A DNA stretch of 64,000 nt from Acinetobacter ursingii DSM 16037 = CIP 107286 (GTDB taxonomy: Bacteria > Pseudomonadota > Gammaproteobacteria > Pseudomonadales > Moraxellaceae), in the NCBI RefSeq assembly GCF_000368825.1, contig NZ_KB849717.1, positions 424,726 through 488,725 on the forward strand, read 5' to 3'. Shown piece by piece: positions 19,851 to 29,800 of the stretch. Numbering within the stretch: position 1 is the stretch's first letter; each line of letters begins with the position of its first letter. Below the pieces are notes generated by a model. That model worked only from the letters and a program-made list of their open reading frames with translations. It was not told where the DNA came from and did no database searches. The translations under genes and the position numbers were made by a program.

Positions 19851-22040
19851 TTATGGGCTTATCTTTTCTGATTCAAGCGTTTGGTGCTCTCTCAACAGCT
19901 TGGCTACCCATACCACTAAAATTAAAATCGGAATTCCAATCAACGTGGTCATGAGGAAAAATTTTGGATAACCGATATGGGTCACAATCGTCCCCGAATA
20001 ACCTCCTAATAATTTAGGGGTTAAAGTCATCAACGAGCTAAAAATTGCATATTGAACAGCAGTAAACGAAACACTGGTCAAACTAGATAAAAATGCAATG
20101 AATGCTGCACCTGCAAGTCCTGAAGCCATATTATCCACAATAATCGCAAAATAAAGCCACTGCGAGCTATATGGCTTAATGACCTTGCCTTTTAGTTCTG
20201 TACTTGCTTTTGAATCCAACTGAACTGGCGCGATTGGATCGAGATCAATATCCAAAGTGCGTGACTGACTTGAATCAAGTAAAGAATAATGACGTTGACT
20301 ATGAATCAAAGCCTGACCTTGAGGTGAAATTGCTTCTACAGAAATCAGTTTAGTTGCTGAGTTTTTTAAGGCTTGCTGATCGATAATCCCACTAAAAGTA
20401 CCTGTGGAATCAAGTTTTGCCTTAAAGCTTTTTCCATCTAGCTTGAACACAATCGGTTGATCTGTACTTAACTGACTGGCATTGAGTCCAGAAACTTGAC
20501 CTTTGACCACCACACTTTGTTTAAGTTCTTCTGCTGATAATTGATTATCACTGGTGATCGGTAAAATCTGAATTTGTGGCTGACCCACCTTAGCCGTTAA
20601 ATAAGGTAAATCGACAGACGCTGAATCTGACTGACCCTGTGCAAACTGACTTTGAACAGCGATATGCTGACTCTCTAATAAAGCTTGATTTGGAATCGAA
20701 AGCTTAAAGTAACCGACTTCATCAGGATGTGCCGTGTACTGATGCGATCCAACCTGAATCTGGACATCTGCCAAAGGCTGACCCGATTTCACCAAACCAA
20801 TAAAAATCAGATTGGTCGAACTAGCGAGTACCGCACCGACGAACATCAGCTTCATAATATTCATGCGCTGGGCAAGTAAACCGCCTAGAAAACCACCAAT
20901 CAGACTAAAAATAACGCCATAAACTTTCACGGCTTCCGCAATTTGTTCTTTACTAAAATTCAAGTCCTGATAAAAAACATTGGAAATGACACCCGCAATA
21001 ATGTCCGAAATTCGATAAAAACCAATTAAAAGTAACAGCACTAATGCCAGTTTGACCCCATAACGTTTAAAGAAATCCAGTACGGGCGCGACCCATGTTT
21101 CCAAGGCCATTTGCTTGTTCACCACACCAGCATGCACCAGTAAATAACCAATCAATAAAGCACAGGCAGCAGCCGTTAAAAAGCGTAAAGCTTCCAAACC
21201 AAATAAAGCAGCGGTATCCGTAACATTGGCAGCACTTGCGAGTAGATCGGTAACTTTGCCTGAATAAATATAAGTCACAACAAAAGTTGCCACTGCCACA
21301 AAAAATACAAACACCAAACGATAATAATCACTACGTTTATAGGTTTTATATACGCGATTGACCTGTGGTTCGCGCACCACAAGCGTGGTAATGATACCCA
21401 CCAGCATCACGGCTGCCATGGTTAAATAGGTATATTTCCAGGCTTCATAGATATAGTTACCTTTGGATGTTCCAAGATAAGCAGCTAAAAACAAAGCCCC
21501 TGCACCTGCCACGATCATGCCAATGCGATAACCTGCGTTATAGGTCGATGCTAAAACTGTCTGCATTTGCGTTTCAGCAAGCTCAATCCGATATGCATCA
21601 ATCACGATATCCTGTGTCGCTGCGGAAAAACCAAGCAACACCGCTCCTACCGCCATCTGAATCAAATAACTTTGACCGAGCGATGGATCAGAAAAAGCCA
21701 TGATACAAATCGCCACGATAATGAGTAGCTGTGCAATCAGCAACCATGCACGACGGCGACCTAATATTTTAGTTAAAAATGGGACTGGCAGTTCATCAAT
21801 CAAGGGGGCCCACACAAACTTAAAAGAGTAACCTAGTGCAGCCCAACTAAAAAAAGTCACGGCACTTTTATCAATTCCTGCCTCCCCTAACCATAAGGAT
21901 AAGCTTGAGAAAATCAGCAGAATTGGAATACCCGCAGAAAATCCCAAAAACAACATAATCAGAGCACGGCGATCAAGAAAGGCTGTAAAAGCAGCTTTCC
22001 ATCCAGTAGTTTGTGTGGTCATTCGGTTATTATTTTCCAA
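19851..22040 (-). CDS. ampG: Muropeptide permease AmpG with an inserted domain
   Basis: Imports anhydro-muropeptides for cell-wall recycling. The 729-residue MFS protein has the AmpG N-terminus (LIMLFLGFSAGIPILLIFSS) and MFS segments throughout, but residues about 427-605 form a polar, strand-rich insert lacking membrane segments, after which the last helices resume (DNMASGLAGAAFIAFLSSL). E. coli AmpG has about 490 residues, so the insert explains the extra length. The insert alternates short strands with Gln/Ser-rich turns, resembling one or two Ig-like modules. Start at 22040 or 22022. Confidence 0.9.
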   Translation of the reverse strand: MENNNRMTTQTTGWKAAFTAFLDRRALIMLFLGFSAGIPILLIFSSLSLWLGEAGIDKSAVTFFSWAALGYSFKFVWAPLIDELPVPFLTKILGRRRAWLLIAQLLIIVAICIMAFSDPSLGQSYLIQMAVGAVLLGFSAATQDIVIDAYRIELAETQMQTVLASTYNAGYRIGMIVAGAGALFLAAYLGTSKGNYIYEAWKYTYLTMAAVMLVGIITTLVVREPQVNRVYKTYKRSDYYRLVFVFFVAVATFVVTYIYSGKVTDLLASAANVTDTAALFGLEALRFLTAAACALLIGYLLVHAGVVNKQMALETWVAPVLDFFKRYGVKLALVLLLLIGFYRISDIIAGVISNVFYQDLNFSKEQIAEAVKVYGVIFSLIGGFLGGLLAQRMNIMKLMFVGAVLASSTNLIFIGLVKSGQPLADVQIQVGSHQYTAHPDEVGYFKLSIPNQALLESQHIAVQSQFAQGQSDSASVDLPYLTAKVGQPQIQILPITSDNQLSAEELKQSVVVKGQVSGLNASQLSTDQPIVFKLDGKSFKAKLDSTGTFSGIIDQQALKNSATKLISVEAISPQGQALIHSQRHYSLLDSSQSRTLDIDLDPIAPVQLDSKASTELKGKVIKPYSSQWLYFAIIVDNMASGLAGAAFIAFLSSLTSVSFTAVQYAIFSSLMTLTPKLLGGYSGTIVTHIGYPKFFLMTTLIGIPILILVVWVAKLLREHQTLESEKISP

Positions 22041-22206
22041 AGATTTTATAAAACAGCCTATTCAATCGTGTTATGTCCAAGCTTTCAATATTGTTTGTGA
22101 AAAGCTTGTCATTTAAATTGAGAAAAAATGCTGTGAAGCTTGATATTTTGCCCTAAACCTGTATACCTTTAAATCTTACCTCTAGTTTATTTTTTGGATT
22201 TCACCT

Positions 22207-24825
22207 GTGACCCAAAGACACGATCAAATGGCTTCAACATTATCTTCAACTTCAACCACAGCGACAACTCTAAAAAGCAATAATCTACCATCGGCATTTG
22301 AACGAGCAGAGATTCAAACGACATTAGAAAAGACTACATTAAAAGCTGAACAACTGACTCATATTACCAATCTGGACAAGATTCCATCGTCTACACGACG
22401 GATTAAACCGCTGAATAATTTTCTGGGCCAAGATCGTGCCCGTGCCTCTGTAGAGGCAGGTATCTCGCTACCATACTCAGGCTATAATATTTTTGCCGTT
22501 GGAACCGCAGGTTTAGGTAAACGCACCATGATCAAGCGTTTGCTGCAACAACACGCCAAAAATATGCCAACACCAGATGACTGGGTGTATGTGAATAACT
22601 TTAAAAACCCACGTCAACCACTTGCTTTAAGATTTCCAGCAGGTCAAGGGCCAAAATTTCAAAATGCCTTGCATCAAGCTTGGCAAACCATTTTAAAACA
22701 ACTTGAACGACGTTTCACCGCTGAAACCTATCACAATCGTATTGAACAGATTCGTCAGGAAACAGGTGATGAACAGCAAGAAGCGTTGGTTGAATTGACC
22801 AAAGAAGGCGAAACGCTGGATCTAAAACTGATTTCACGCAATGAAGAACATTGCTTTGTACCTGTACATGTCAAGGATGATCAAGTTCAGGAAATGACTC
22901 AGAATGAAATCAATGCCCTCACGACCAAGCAGCGCGCTGAAATTGCATCCAATATGCGTTATATGGATAAAAAGCTGGAACGTCTAGGATTGCATTTGGG
23001 CGATCTGGAAGACGATGCACGAGATCAGGTATCTGAGCTCAATCGTGATATTGCCAAACAAGTGGTTCTACCTCGAATTGATTTATTGATCAAAAAAAAT
23101 CAGAGCGTTGCAGGTCTAGATGATTTTTTACAGCGTTATGCCGAAGATATTATTCAAAATGTTGAAACGATTTTGGCGCAGGAAGAAGATGACTTTTCCC
23201 CTGCACTATTTAATCGAGTTCCTGCGCGCTATCAGGCAAATGCGATTGTTAGCAATAAGCCAAACGCTGGCGCACCTGTGATTTTTGAGGATTTTCCAAC
23301 ACACTATAACTTGCTTGGACATGTCGAACAACTCACTCAAAACGGCACGATTACCACAGATTTCACCTTGATCCGCCCTGGCTCACTGCACAAAGCCATT
23401 GGTGGTTTTTTGATGCTGGAAGCTGAACAGTTACTTGAACAACCCTATGCATGGCAAGGGCTGAAACGAGCACTGAAGTCTGGACAGCTCAAGCTTTCTT
23501 CACTTGAACACATGCTAACCTTAACGGGAAGCATTTCCATTGAACCTGCGGCAATTCCTTTAGAAATAAAGGTGGTATTGTTGGCAGAACCTGAAATTTA
23601 TTATGAAATTTTAGAAGTTGAACCTGAACTCGGAAGTGTATTCAAAATTCGAGCTGACTTCACTGATACATTACAACGTAATGACAGTAATGAGCAGGCT
23701 TATATGCAACTCATTGCCGATTATGTACAAGTGGATAAGCTATTACCTTTTGATCGATCAGCATTATCTGCACTCTTAACCGATTCAAGTCGTCAGGCTG
23801 AAGACCAAAGCTCATTGTCTTTACATGCGTCGACATTAGGCGATTTGATTCGTGAAGCTCATCATCATGCCTATACCGCTGGTGACAAGACTGTTTCGGA
23901 CAAACATGTCAATCAAGCCTTGCATCATCGTCAATACCGTCTAGGTTATTTACGTGAACTATACTGGCAAGATTTATCGCGTGGCACCCAATTGATTGAA
24001 ACACAAGGTCATCGTCTGGGTCAGATTAATGCGCTGTCTGTCATTCATTATGCAGATGTCGAGTTTGGCCTACCTTCAAGATTAACTGCCTCAGTTTATC
24101 AAGGCGGCGGTGATATTTTAGATATTGAACGTAGTGTCGAATTAGGTGGATCATTGCATGCCAAAGGTGTCCTGCTAATGTCGAGTTTTCTAAAAGCGCA
24201 TTTTGGTCGTTCGCAAATTTTACATTTTTCTGCGGCACTGGCGTTTGAACAAAGCTATGGACAAGTCGATGGTGACAGTGCAACAGTTGCAGAACTTTCG
24301 GCCTTAATTTCTGCCATTAGCCAGATTCCAATTGATCAATCATGGGCGATTACAGGTTCGATGAATCAATTGGGTCAGGTTCAACCGATTGGTGGCGTCA
24401 ATGCCAAAATTGAAGGCTTCTATGATGCCTGTAAATTACAAGGTTTGACTGGCAAACAAGGTGTCATCATCCCACGTCAAAACATGCAGCATTTGATGTT
24501 ACGTCAGGATGTGATTGAAGCTGTTGAAGCTGGCCAGTTCCATGTTCATGCCATTGAAACCATTGATCAGGCTTTAGAAATATTGATGGCACGACCTGTA
24601 GGCGTATTGGATAAAAAAGGTCACTATAGCAAAGGCTCTATTTACGCGGCAGTCATGGAACAACTCGAATACTGGCAAGCTATTGAAGATGGTGACGAGG
24701 TCGAGGACGAACCCAAGAAAAAGAAAAAAAAGAAGAAAAAAGCAAAAAATGAGGATCTAGAAAATGAAGCTACGATAGAAGAAGCTGCTGTTTTACATCC
24801 TGTATTTAGACGTCGAAAAAAATAA
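22207..24825 (+). CDS. LonB-like ATP-dependent protease
   Basis: Lon-related protease of 872 residues (YcbZ type). It has an N-terminal Lon-like substrate region, Walker A AVGTAGLGKRTM near residue 100, a long helical insertion, and a C-terminal Lon protease domain with the catalytic Ser in DGDSATVAELSALIS and Lys in IGGVNAKIEGFYDACKL. The last ~50 residues are strongly charged, with a run of nine Lys (KKKKKKKKKAKNED). The start may be GTG at 22207 or ATG at 22228. Substrates are unknown. Confidence 0.92.
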   Translation: MTQRHDQMASTLSSTSTTATTLKSNNLPSAFERAEIQTTLEKTTLKAEQLTHITNLDKIPSSTRRIKPLNNFLGQDRARASVEAGISLPYSGYNIFAVGTAGLGKRTMIKRLLQQHAKNMPTPDDWVYVNNFKNPRQPLALRFPAGQGPKFQNALHQAWQTILKQLERRFTAETYHNRIEQIRQETGDEQQEALVELTKEGETLDLKLISRNEEHCFVPVHVKDDQVQEMTQNEINALTTKQRAEIASNMRYMDKKLERLGLHLGDLEDDARDQVSELNRDIAKQVVLPRIDLLIKKNQSVAGLDDFLQRYAEDIIQNVETILAQEEDDFSPALFNRVPARYQANAIVSNKPNAGAPVIFEDFPTHYNLLGHVEQLTQNGTITTDFTLIRPGSLHKAIGGFLMLEAEQLLEQPYAWQGLKRALKSGQLKLSSLEHMLTLTGSISIEPAAIPLEIKVVLLAEPEIYYEILEVEPELGSVFKIRADFTDTLQRNDSNEQAYMQLIADYVQVDKLLPFDRSALSALLTDSSRQAEDQSSLSLHASTLGDLIREAHHHAYTAGDKTVSDKHVNQALHHRQYRLGYLRELYWQDLSRGTQLIETQGHRLGQINALSVIHYADVEFGLPSRLTASVYQGGGDILDIERSVELGGSLHAKGVLLMSSFLKAHFGRSQILHFSAALAFEQSYGQVDGDSATVAELSALISAISQIPIDQSWAITGSMNQLGQVQPIGGVNAKIEGFYDACKLQGLTGKQGVIIPRQNMQHLMLRQDVIEAVEAGQFHVHAIETIDQALEILMARPVGVLDKKGHYSKGSIYAAVMEQLEYWQAIEDGDEVEDEPKKKKKKKKKAKNEDLENEATIEEAAVLHPVFRRRKK

Positions 24826-24835
24826 AATGATTTAT

Positions 24836-24870
24836 AAAAAAACAAGCCTCATCATGAGGCTTGTTTTTTT
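24836..24870 (+). terminator. Bidirectional terminator between the LonB-like and DegS-like genes
   Basis: Eleven-base stem ACAAGCCTCAT / ATGAGGCTTGT with flanking A-run and T-run. Confidence 0.92.
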
Positions 24871-24884
24871 ATCTGCTGAAAAAT

Positions 24885-26069
24885 TTATCGTTTTGGTAGT
24901 GGAATATACTGTGAACTTTGATTTTGGTTTTTACGCTCGCCCACTGTAACATCAAGAGTTGCAGTTTGACCGTTACGTTCTACTTCAAGTTTCACGGTCG
25001 TATTTGGCGCTTGTAAAGCCACATAATTAATTAAATGCGATGCCGAATTAATCACTTCGTCATTCACTTTTAAAATTTTATCACCTACTTTCACGCCTGC
25101 CTGATCCGAAGGCCCACCGCGCAATACATCAGCAACCACCACACCTGTTTGACGTTGGGCTAAAACATCATCCTGATCCTGATTGGGTGCAACCAGACTA
25201 ATACCCAACCAACCCCGAATCACACGACCATCTTTTAAAATCGAGTTGAGTACTTGCTGACATACCTGTGCAGGAATCGCAAATCCAATTCCGAGAGAGC
25301 CACCAGATTGAGAAAAAATTGCGGTATTGACCCCAATCAAATTGCCTGCGACATCAATCAATGCCCCGCCAGAGTTACCTGGATTGATCGCTGCATCAGT
25401 TTGAATAAAATCTTCATAAGTATTAATGCCCAAATCTGAACGACCTGTCGCAGAAATAATACCTTGAGTCACTGTTTGTCCGACTCCAAATGGATTACCA
25501 ATGGCGAGAACCACATCACCGACTTCATTACCACTGAGTTTAAACGGTAAAACAGGAAGTTTATCCAGATCAATTTTGATTACGGCTAAATCTGTATCTG
25601 GATCAGTTCCAATCACTTTGGCAACTGCACGACGACCATCATTCAATCCAACGACAATTTGATCCGCCTGCGCAATCACATGATTATTCGTTAAAATATA
25701 ACCATCAGGGCGGACAATCACACCAGACCCTAAACTATTTTCATTTTCCTGATTCGGTTGCTGTGGCAATTGATTGCCAAAAAACTCACGAAAAACTGGA
25801 TCATTCAATAAAGGATTTGCCGCTTGCTTTATTTTTTGGGTCGTAAAAATATTGACCACTGCTGGGGCAGCGACTTTCACAGCCGCACTATAAGAAACGA
25901 CGCCACCTGCACGTGAAGTATCAATTAAAGGTTTGACATTTTCAGCAGGCATTTTGACCCCATCAGCAGCAATAGGCGCTTTCGGCTGATTAAGCTTTTG
26001 CCATGAAAGAAAACTAATAATGACAATGATGAGAAGTACCCACGGTAACCATGTAAAAGCACGACGCAC
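24885..26069 (-). CDS. Membrane-anchored HtrA protease, DegS/AlgW-like
   Basis: Trypsin-like protease of 394 residues with an N-terminal membrane anchor (about residues 6-23), catalytic His in TNNHVIAQA, Asp in DPDTDLAVIKID and Ser in NPGNSGGALID, then a single PDZ domain. One PDZ and an anchor are the DegS/AlgW pattern, which starts the envelope stress cascade by cutting an anti-sigma factor. Whether this host has that cascade cannot be seen here, so the regulatory role is inferred only. Confidence 0.88.
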   Translation of the reverse strand: MRRAFTWLPWVLLIIVIISFLSWQKLNQPKAPIAADGVKMPAENVKPLIDTSRAGGVVSYSAAVKVAAPAVVNIFTTQKIKQAANPLLNDPVFREFFGNQLPQQPNQENENSLGSGVIVRPDGYILTNNHVIAQADQIVVGLNDGRRAVAKVIGTDPDTDLAVIKIDLDKLPVLPFKLSGNEVGDVVLAIGNPFGVGQTVTQGIISATGRSDLGINTYEDFIQTDAAINPGNSGGALIDVAGNLIGVNTAIFSQSGGSLGIGFAIPAQVCQQVLNSILKDGRVIRGWLGISLVAPNQDQDDVLAQRQTGVVVADVLRGGPSDQAGVKVGDKILKVNDEVINSASHLINYVALQAPNTTVKLEVERNGQTATLDVTVGERKNQNQSSQYIPLPKR

Positions 26070-26240
26070 GTTTACACCCTCTAAGTTTGATTTAATTTAT
26101 TGAAGAAAAAAGAGTTTACTCATTGTAAAGCATAAGTTTATGGATAACTGAAAAACATAAAAAAGATTTGTCTAGCTTTAGTTACTATTAAAAATATGTT
26201 TTGATGAACTTGGTTAAATAGATTCAGAGTCAAGTGATTC

Positions 26241-26999
26241 ATGGCAAATTTAGATGACATTATAAAGTGGTGCGACCAAACCCTACAAAGTGCGGAGTTT
26301 AAAGATTATGCACCCAACGGCTTGCAAATCGAGGGAAAACAAGAGGTCAAACGGATTGTTTCTGCGGTGACTGCTTCAGAAACCGCAATTGATGCGGCTA
26401 TTGAGCTTGGTGCAGATTTACTCTTAGTTCATCATGGCTATTTCTGGAAAGGCGAACCCTACCCGATTACAGGAATGCGTGGCAATCGAATTAAAAAACT
26501 GATTCAAAATGATATTTCTTTAGTGGCTTATCACCTTCCTTTAGATGCTCATCCTGCTTTGGGTAATAACGCTGCAATTGCTGAGCTTTTAGGATTACAT
26601 GAAATAGAAGCATTAGACAGTAACGAACGGCATCCTATTGGAAATATTGGTTACTTAACAAAAGTCCTCACCCCTGAAGAATTTAAAAATAAATTACAAC
26701 AGATCTTTGATTTCAATATCGTTCATTTAGCTGCACGAAAATCCAATATTCAAAAAGTTGGTTTTTGTACAGGTGGTGCACAAGACTTTATTAATAAGGC
26801 GGCGCTACAGGACTGTGATGCCTATATCTCTGGAGAAGTCAGCGAAAGGACTTTTTATGAAGCTCAAGAACTGAATGTGCATTATTTTGCTTGTGGGCAC
26901 CATGCAACTGAGCGGTATGGGGTACAACGTTTGGCAAAAGCGTTATCCGACCAATTTTTACTCGAACACCATTATATTGAGTTGAATAATCCGATTTAA
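26241..26999 (+). CDS. Nif3/YbgI-family metal-binding protein
   Basis: Dinuclear-metal protein of 252 residues, often named GTP cyclohydrolase 1 type 2 homolog; the true activity is not settled. Metal-binding His residues are in LLLVHHGYFWKGEP, AYHLPLDAHP and FACGHHATERYGVQ. The length is normal for the short bacterial form. It follows the HtrA gene divergently, with no operon partner. Confidence 0.92.
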   Translation: MANLDDIIKWCDQTLQSAEFKDYAPNGLQIEGKQEVKRIVSAVTASETAIDAAIELGADLLLVHHGYFWKGEPYPITGMRGNRIKKLIQNDISLVAYHLPLDAHPALGNNAAIAELLGLHEIEALDSNERHPIGNIGYLTKVLTPEEFKNKLQQIFDFNIVHLAARKSNIQKVGFCTGGAQDFINKAALQDCDAYISGEVSERTFYEAQELNVHYFACGHHATERYGVQRLAKALSDQFLLEHHYIELNNPI

Positions 27000-27145
27000 G
27001 ACGTATTTATTACAGGTATTTATATATACGTATTAATTAAGGCTTTATTGTGTATTGTTATTTAAAACAATCACCTTTTGCATAAATAATCATTTACAAT
27101 GAAGCCACTTAATTCTATTACCCAGCTAACGCAAGGAATTGGAAC

Positions 27146-27772
27146 ATGACAACCATTACTTTACCTGCATTACCTTATGCTTACGATGCACTTGAGCCAC
27201 ATATTTCTAAAGAAACTTTAGAATTTCACCATGATAAGCATCATCAAACTTATGTGACTAATTTAAATAACTTGATCAAAGGTACTGATCTTGAAGGTAA
27301 AACTTTAGAAGAAATCATCCAAGCTGCTGCGGGTGATGCATCTAAAGCAGGTATCTTTAATAACGCTGCTCAAGTTTGGAACCATACTTTTTACTGGAAC
27401 TCAATTGCGCCAAATGGCGGCGGTAAACCAACTGGCGCAATCGCAGCTAAAATTGATGAAGCATTTGGTTCTTACGAAAAATTTGCTGAAGAATTTGCTA
27501 ATGCAGCAACGACTCAATTCGGTTCTGGTTGGGCATGGTTAGTGGCTGATGAAGTGAATGGTAAACTTTCGATTACTAAAACTTCAAATGCTGATACTCC
27601 ACTTGCACATGGTCAAGTTGCTGTGTTGACGATTGACGTTTGGGAACATGCTTACTATATCGACTACCGCAATGCACGTCCAAAATACATCTCTACTTTC
27701 CTTGAAAGCCTTGTAAACTGGGATTATGCAAATGCAAAACTTGCAGGCCAACCAGCAGGCGTAGAAAAATAA
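27146..27772 (+). CDS. sodB: Superoxide dismutase, iron type
   Basis: Converts superoxide to hydrogen peroxide and oxygen. The 208-residue protein has metal ligands His28 (FHHDKHH), His80 ([11 protein letters not shown]), Asp164 and His168 (DVWEHAYY). The AQVWNHTF context and FGSGWAWL suggest the iron rather than manganese form. The promoter should lie in 27000-27145; I could not define a Fur site with confidence. It is the last core gene before the prophage. Confidence 0.96.
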   Translation: MTTITLPALPYAYDALEPHISKETLEFHHDKHHQTYVTNLNNLIKGTDLEGKTLEEIIQAAAGDASKAGIFNNAAQVWNHTFYWNSIAPNGGGKPTGAIAAKIDEAFGSYEKFAEEFANAATTQFGSGWAWLVADEVNGKLSITKTSNADTPLAHGQVAVLTIDVWEHAYYIDYRNARPKYISTFLESLVNWDYANAKLAGQPAGVEK

Positions 27773-27810
27773 TTTTTTATTTTTTCTAAGAAAACCGCCT
27801 GAGGTTTGAA

Positions 27811-27880
27811 TTGCACCCCGAAAGTTGGACACATTCAGTCTAACTTGGAGGGTGCTTTTCTATGGCTAAATATTCTCCAT
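27811..27880 (+). mobile_element. Fragment of an IS3-family insertion sequence end
   Basis: The stretch reads TTGCACCCCGAAAGTTGGAC, then about 30 bases, then ATGGCTAAATATTCTCC (27862), the layout of an IS3-family left end with the beginning of orfA (MAKYSP). The reading frame stops after 13 codons and the rest of the element is absent, so it is a remnant beside the prophage boundary. Recognition is from memory of the family, not a search. Confidence 0.5.
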
Positions 27881-28254
27881 TCTTTAGCAAGTCTAAGAGT
27901 TAGTTTTGATGAAATGATTGACGCTTAAATCCAGTCAAACACCATACAAGCTTGATTGATACATGAATAAGATCATCACAAATAATACAAATTCTGATAA
28001 AGTAACCGCTTAATTTAGCGGCTTAATTTTGGATAGAGTTACTCAAATGGGTTACCAAACGGTCAACCTTAAGCCAATAATTTAATATCTAATTAATTTT
28101 CAATAGGTTGCAATTACAATGTTGCTCATGATCGAAAAGAAGATCATATCTTAATTGGCATTCAACGACATTAAGAAAACAACAAATTAAATTAGAAATA
28201 TAATTTCCATTATTAAATAACATTCATCTTCATTAAATGACATTAAGCAAATTT
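27881..28254. other. AT-rich non-coding stretch at the left prophage boundary
   Basis: No gene or tRNA is seen here. It holds a small hairpin CCGCTTAATTTAGCGG near 28006 and two direct copies of GACATTAAG (near 28169 and 28240), which may be integrase arm-binding sites. The attachment core should lie in or near this interval but cannot be fixed without the right end of the prophage. Confidence 0.4.
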
Positions 28255-28304
28255 GTGAGTAACATTGTGCGTAACACTTTTTTGATGATTTTCTGGTTAC
28301 TCAC
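28255..28304. promoter_or_regulatory. Repeated GTGAGTAAC motif before the integrase gene
   Basis: Three copies of one 9-base motif: GTGAGTAAC at 28255, GTGCGTAAC at 28267 (direct repeat, 12-base step) and the perfect complement GTTACTCAC at 28296, which ends 4 bases before the integrase ATG. The placement suggests an operator for integrase control or recombinase arm sites. Confidence 0.55.
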
Positions 28305-28307
28305 ACA

Positions 28308-29531
28308 ATGCTTAACGACACTAAGATCAAACAACTTAAGCCAAAAGATAAACCATATCGTGTAGCTGATCAGGGTGGGCTTTGCATTGAAGTTCGAGTA
28401 AGCGGCTTGAAATTCTGGCGGTTCAGATATCGCTTTCTTGGCTCTGCAAAAATGGTCACATTGGGTGAGTACCCTATTGTCACTTTGGCAACCGCACGCC
28501 AAAAAGCACTTGAACAGAAAGCCTTGCTTGATCAGAATATTGATCCATCAGAATACAAAAAAGAAGCTGTCGAACGAGCCAAAGCTCAAAAGCCGATCTC
28601 TTTCAAAGAAATTGCAAACGAATGGTTTGATAAACGTAAAGACAGCAGATCGGAAGGTTATCGCTTGGATGTAGAGAAATCGTTTCGCTTAGATATCTTC
28701 CCGGCTTTCGGAAACAAAGACATTAAGAAAGTAAACGCAGCGGATGTTCTGACAATGCAGGACTCGACGCTTAAACGAGTAAAGAAGCAAAAAAACCATG
28801 GCACTGGTGAGTCTACAGCAATCCGAAATAGGCAGATCGTTGGCCAAGTTTTTGACTACGCGGTAGCAACGCTTAGACGTGATAGCAATCCTATTTCATC
28901 TTTAAAAGGGACTATTGAGAAGCCACCCAAAGATGGTGCGCGCCCAATGACAAATGAAGAGATGTCCATGTTTCATGAATCTCTCAATAATTATAAAGGT
29001 GCTGCTACAACTAAGAATGCAATCAAGATAGCGATCTATACGATGATGCGTTCGATTGAAGTTGTGCGACTACGCTGGGATTGGATTGATTTTGATAAGA
29101 TGCTGATAACCATTCCACCCGCATCTGTTGAGCAATTAAAAAAAGGTCAGCGCAACATTAAGATGAACCGAACTCACATGGTTCCCCTATCTCAACAAGT
29201 TTGTGACGTATTAAAGAGCCAGTACGAGCAAACAAAAAATGGTGACTTGGTATTTTCAAGCGTCTTTGATAAGTCAAAGCTAATGAACAAATCAACAATT
29301 AATTCAGCGCTAGATTCAATGGGGCTTAAAGAATTGACATGCCACGACTTCCGCGCCACAGCATCTACCATTCTACACAGTAAAAAGTATGACAGTGATC
29401 ATATTGAACTACAGCTTGCACATGTCGATAAAAATACTATCCGCGGCACTTACAATCACTCACAGTATTTAGATGAGCGTAGAAAGATGCTGCAAGATTG
29501 GGCTGATATAGTCGATAGCTGGAGTCAATAA
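28308..29531 (+). CDS. int: Tyrosine recombinase (P4-like prophage integrase)
   Basis: Catalyses site-specific insertion and excision. The 407-residue protein has the DUF4102 arm-binding N-terminus (IKQLKPKDKPYRVADQGGL), a SAM-like core-binding domain and a C-terminal catalytic domain with Arg in YTMMRSIEVVRLRW, the HxxR box in CHDFRATAST, His in QLAHVDKN and the nucleophile Tyr in RGTYNHSQYLDERRKML. All hallmark residues are present, so the enzyme looks intact. P4-type integrases often use tRNA targets, but no tRNA is visible on this side. Confidence 0.95.
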   Translation: MLNDTKIKQLKPKDKPYRVADQGGLCIEVRVSGLKFWRFRYRFLGSAKMVTLGEYPIVTLATARQKALEQKALLDQNIDPSEYKKEAVERAKAQKPISFKEIANEWFDKRKDSRSEGYRLDVEKSFRLDIFPAFGNKDIKKVNAADVLTMQDSTLKRVKKQKNHGTGESTAIRNRQIVGQVFDYAVATLRRDSNPISSLKGTIEKPPKDGARPMTNEEMSMFHESLNNYKGAATTKNAIKIAIYTMMRSIEVVRLRWDWIDFDKMLITIPPASVEQLKKGQRNIKMNRTHMVPLSQQVCDVLKSQYEQTKNGDLVFSSVFDKSKLMNKSTINSALDSMGLKELTCHDFRATASTILHSKKYDSDHIELQLAHVDKNTIRGTYNHSQYLDERRKMLQDWADIVDSWSQ

Positions 29532-29761
29532 TGCCCTACTACATCAAAAAGAATAATAGATATCTCACCCTCGAAAACATCACAAACGAGCATTACGATG
29601 ATGAATACAATATCGTGAATGAAAGTTACACAACAGGCTTCAACTGGACTTTAGACACTGAGTACGCAAAGAAGTTTTACACTCACAATGAAGCATCAGA
29701 CTATGTTTATCGCTTTAGACATGTATTGAAAGATATTCAGATTGTCCAAGAAAAGTTTTGA
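29531..29761 (+). CDS. Small hypothetical protein after integrase
   Basis: Unrecognised 76-residue protein rich in Tyr, Asn and charged residues, without membrane segment or signal. Its ATG overlaps the integrase stop by one base (TAATG), so it is translationally coupled to int. A directionality factor is possible by position, but no helix-turn-helix or wing pattern is evident. Confidence 0.6.
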   Translation: MPYYIKKNNRYLTLENITNEHYDDEYNIVNESYTTGFNWTLDTEYAKKFYTHNEASDYVYRFRHVLKDIQIVQEKF

Positions 29762-29780
29762 AAATAATTGATGGAAAAAT

Positions 29781-29800
29781 AGCACTCATTAGAGTGCTTT
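29781..29800. terminator. Bidirectional terminator between integrase unit and lysis genes
   Basis: Stem AGCACTC / GAGTGCT with loop ATTA, T-run on the plus side and A-run before it. Confidence 0.85.

Noticed and set aside
27773..28307. tRNA or tmRNA gene as integration target next to the integrase
   Set aside because: I found no cloverleaf-like or tmRNA-like sequence in this gap; the target may lie at the right end, outside the window.
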